DNA of 16,871 bases, taken from the NCBI GenBank assembly GCA_031268525.1, contig JAIRXA010000105.1, forward strand, positions 1-16,871, written 5' to 3'. The position numbers and the translations under genes are program-made. This DNA is from Coriobacteriales bacterium (GTDB lineage Bacteria > Actinomycetota > Coriobacteriia > Coriobacteriales > UBA8131). The notes beneath the pieces were generated by a model. The model did not search any database. It was not told the DNA's origin and saw only the letters and a list, made by a program, of their open reading frames with translations. How positions within the stretch are numbered: position 1 is the stretch's first letter; every line of letters begins with the position of its first letter. Positions 15,077 to 16,871 of this stretch are shown piece after piece.

Positions 15077-16871
15077 TTACTTCCTCGGGGAGCATACAAA
15101 CGAATGCTTGTCGCTTGCATACTTGATAGGCGAGCTCTGCGACCAGACATCCTTCTTGCTATACACATATTCCTTGCCACGTTTCTTATTCAGATCCTTG
15201 GTACCCAGAGAGATCGTTGGCCCTCCCTCTTTTTGGAACGTAGCAATATTCAGGATATGCATCTGCTCGTCACGGGCCGCTTTAACCTTCAGACTGGAGA
15301 ACCCGGACCCAGGCGGAAAATACTCATATATCCCCTTCTGCGCAACGAAGGGAAGGATGCTGGAGAGCAGGTCTACCTTGAGTGCACCGGTCTGATCCGG
15401 GAGGTCCTTTGTCCCCCGGATTCGGGCTGCGGGCAGCGCTGAACCTTTGACCTTCGGATGACGATCAATCTTGAAGCGCGGCTTGACAAGCCAGCCGATG
15501 ATCAGGATCAACAAAGCCAGGCCAATCAAGCAGGGAATGCCGTAGGTGGCAAACCAGTCCCAAAAGCGATCCAGTAAACTGAGATCGTCAATAATACGCA
15601 CATCGAGATCATAGTCAGTCGCTATCGCCTGCTCATCGTAGGTATAGCTTGCGGATACTGCGACCCTGATATCGCCGGTATCGGTAGCGAAGACATCGCC
15701 TTCCCAGGCGCCAGGCATCACCAATACCGACCCCACAGCCTCACCCTTGTGTATCTCAAAGGTCACCTTCGACGTGGTGCTGATACTCAGACTCTGATCG
15801 CTGATGGCCGCCCACTCCCCGACAGTAAATTCTTGCTCTTGACCATCCACGATCTGATACCAGTGCAGCTCCATCGCGTCGCGAGGAAAATTGAGGTCAT
15901 TGAGCTCAGACACCGGGTATTCATTGTCAGATACCGCGAAGGCCGAAGGGCGAGCTTCCTGGAGTACGGTGAAGGTAATCTGCGACTTCGCGCTGTTCTG
16001 CCCGAGGAAGGTCGCAGTGATGTCCAGGATGGTTTCACCGCGCCGGAAGGTCAGGGTATCACCGCTCTGAAAATCCGCTATCACCACTTCCCCATCAACT
16101 GAGACGGTAGTGTGATAGATAACTTTCCCGAGTAGCTCCGAGGCGATAAACTGACCCTCGGAATCGGTGAAACCGTAGTTGACTATGTAATCGCCAGCTA
16201 CGATCTTGTCCGTATCCACCTTGTTGCCTTGCTGATCCAAAACCTCAACGCCAAAATTCACCGAAGGTTTGTAGAAAATATCTACCTGCGAAGCACCGTT
16301 GATAACAAATTCCGTAGAGCCTTTCTCAATGCCTCCGAAAGTTGCAATCTGGCCTCGTAACGAGGTGTTGGGTACCGCGGGTACCAGCATCCCCTCAAAC
16401 TCCGCCTCCTGGTTCTCCGACCATTTGACATCAACGAGACTTGTGGGGCTGAGGGAGGTCTCGCCATTTTGAGCATCGCCGATGGTGGCGTCCGCGCCCT
16501 GCGCAAAGACAACCACTTCGGAAAGGTCGATGTCGGGTGTGATAACGTAATCGCCGCTGTAACTGATCTGGTTGCGCTCGAACACCAGGTTGGCAAAGGC
16601 GGTCATCTTGGTGAGAATATCGCTGCCGTCGATAGCCTGGGCAACATACACATAGTTCTCAGGGTCATTGGCAATCGGCGTGACTCCAGATCCGATCTGC
16701 AGTAAAGCAACTCGCAAACTTGAATCCTCACGACGGTTGTCGGCCGTGAAGCGATGGAGGTCCGCCTCGACTGCGTCGGGAGGATAGTAACTCGGATCAT
16801 AGAAGTCGCCATCGGAAAGTATGACGAGCCATTTTGACTCAGCATCCGCCGCTACCAGATCCTCATAGGCC
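15077..16871 (-). CDS. vWA-domain membrane protein, C-terminal 597 residues; 5' end outside window
   Basis: The frame is open to the window edge, with 597 codons before TAA at 15079-15077. The first visible residues end a von Willebrand A fold: KWLVILSDGDFYDP (visible 13-26) carries the third metal-site Asp (SDG), and SLRVALLQIGSG plus a following helical part complete the fold by about residue 97. The DxSxS half of the metal site lies outside the window. Next come about 330 residues rich in beta strands (Ig-like or carbohydrate-binding-like in feel, unassigned), one membrane helix (visible 444-463, about 15482-15541) starting IPCLIGLALLILIIG, and a basic tail of about 134 residues. The topology suggests an extracytoplasmic vWA and beta region with a cytoplasmic tail that could reach the tubulin-like protein. 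This is a known partnership in tubulin-like gene clusters. The contact is inferred. Confidence 0.9.
   Translation of the reverse strand, partial: AYEDLVAADAESKWLVILSDGDFYDPSYYPPDAVEADLHRFTADNRREDSSLRVALLQIGSGVTPIANDPENYVYVAQAIDGSDILTKMTAFANLVFERNQISYSGDYVITPDIDLSEVVVFAQGADATIGDAQNGETSLSPTSLVDVKWSENQEAEFEGMLVPAVPNTSLRGQIATFGGIEKGSTEFVINGASQVDIFYKPSVNFGVEVLDQQGNKVDTDKIVAGDYIVNYGFTDSEGQFIASELLGKVIYHTTVSVDGEVVIADFQSGDTLTFRRGETILDITATFLGQNSAKSQITFTVLQEARPSAFAVSDNEYPVSELNDLNFPRDAMELHWYQIVDGQEQEFTVGEWAAISDQSLSISTTSKVTFEIHKGEAVGSVLVMPGAWEGDVFATDTGDIRVAVSASYTYDEQAIATDYDLDVRIIDDLSLLDRFWDWFATYGIPCLIGLALLILIIGWLVKPRFKIDRHPKVKGSALPAARIRGTKDLPDQTGALKVDLLSSILPFVAQKGIYEYFPPGSGFSSLKVKAARDEQMHILNIATFQKEGGPTISLGTKDLNKKRGKEYVYSKKDVWSQSSPIKYASDKHSFVCSPRK

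Noticed and set aside
4064..16871. Known defence systems such as DISARM, suggested by the DUF1998-like helicase layout
   Set aside because: No methylase, nuclease or phospholipase D gene is visible, and the helicase motifs are inactivated, so a DISARM-type call is not supported.
1..16871. tRNA, rRNA, CRISPR array or insertion sequence
   Set aside because: I saw no tRNA-like cloverleaf with a convincing T-loop, no regularly spaced repeats and no transposase-like protein in the window.

Overview
The window suggests an anaerobic, mid-GC bacterium. The evidence is a pyruvate:ferredoxin oxidoreductase, an ECF-type biotin uptake protein, a lipobox protein and no visible outer-membrane gene. I lean weakly towards an anaerobic Gram-positive, possibly a Coriobacteriia-type actinobacterium, but gene content alone does not settle this. 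Every gene I can support lies on the minus strand, so transcription runs from high to low coordinates. The open frames on the plus strand are shadows.

From 16871 down to about 3500 lies a compact multi-gene locus. In transcription order it encodes: (1) a von Willebrand factor A (vWA) protein with a beta-rich region, one membrane segment and a basic tail (5' end outside the window); (2) a giant tubulin/FtsZ-superfamily protein with the GGTGSG signature and an approximately 780-residue C-terminal extension; (3) an uncharacterised protein with two membrane segments flanked by helical regions; (4) a 1164-residue polytopic membrane protein whose soluble part looks like a YprA/MrfA-type (DUF1998) helicase that has lost its ATPase motifs; (5) a DA1-like zinc-ribbon plus HExxH metallopeptidase with a Glu/Pro-repeat leader; (6) a small lipoprotein. 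Genes 2 to 6 abut, overlap or lie within tens of bases of each other, so they are probably co-transcribed and partly translationally coupled. A tubulin-like GTPase encoded with a vWA membrane protein matches the predicted multicomponent membrane-remodelling system that Makarova and Koonin described for a divergent FtsZ-tubulin family. The dead membrane helicase, the DA1-like peptidase and the two-TM partner are additions I do not recognise from that description.

Downstream, still on the minus strand and tightly packed, come a ClC-family chloride channel or transporter with an atypical first selectivity motif (GQGTD) and bioY. Both look like ordinary transport genes that share the 3' end of the transcription unit.

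Between bioY and nifJ (1351-1629) is a structure-rich spacer. It holds a perfect 16-bp inverted repeat overlapping the bioY stop, a predicted folded segment, an intrinsic terminator with a T-tract, and then the presumed nifJ promoter and a good ribosome binding site. The first 450 codons of nifJ (pyruvate:ferredoxin oxidoreductase) occupy 1-1350, and the gene runs off the window.
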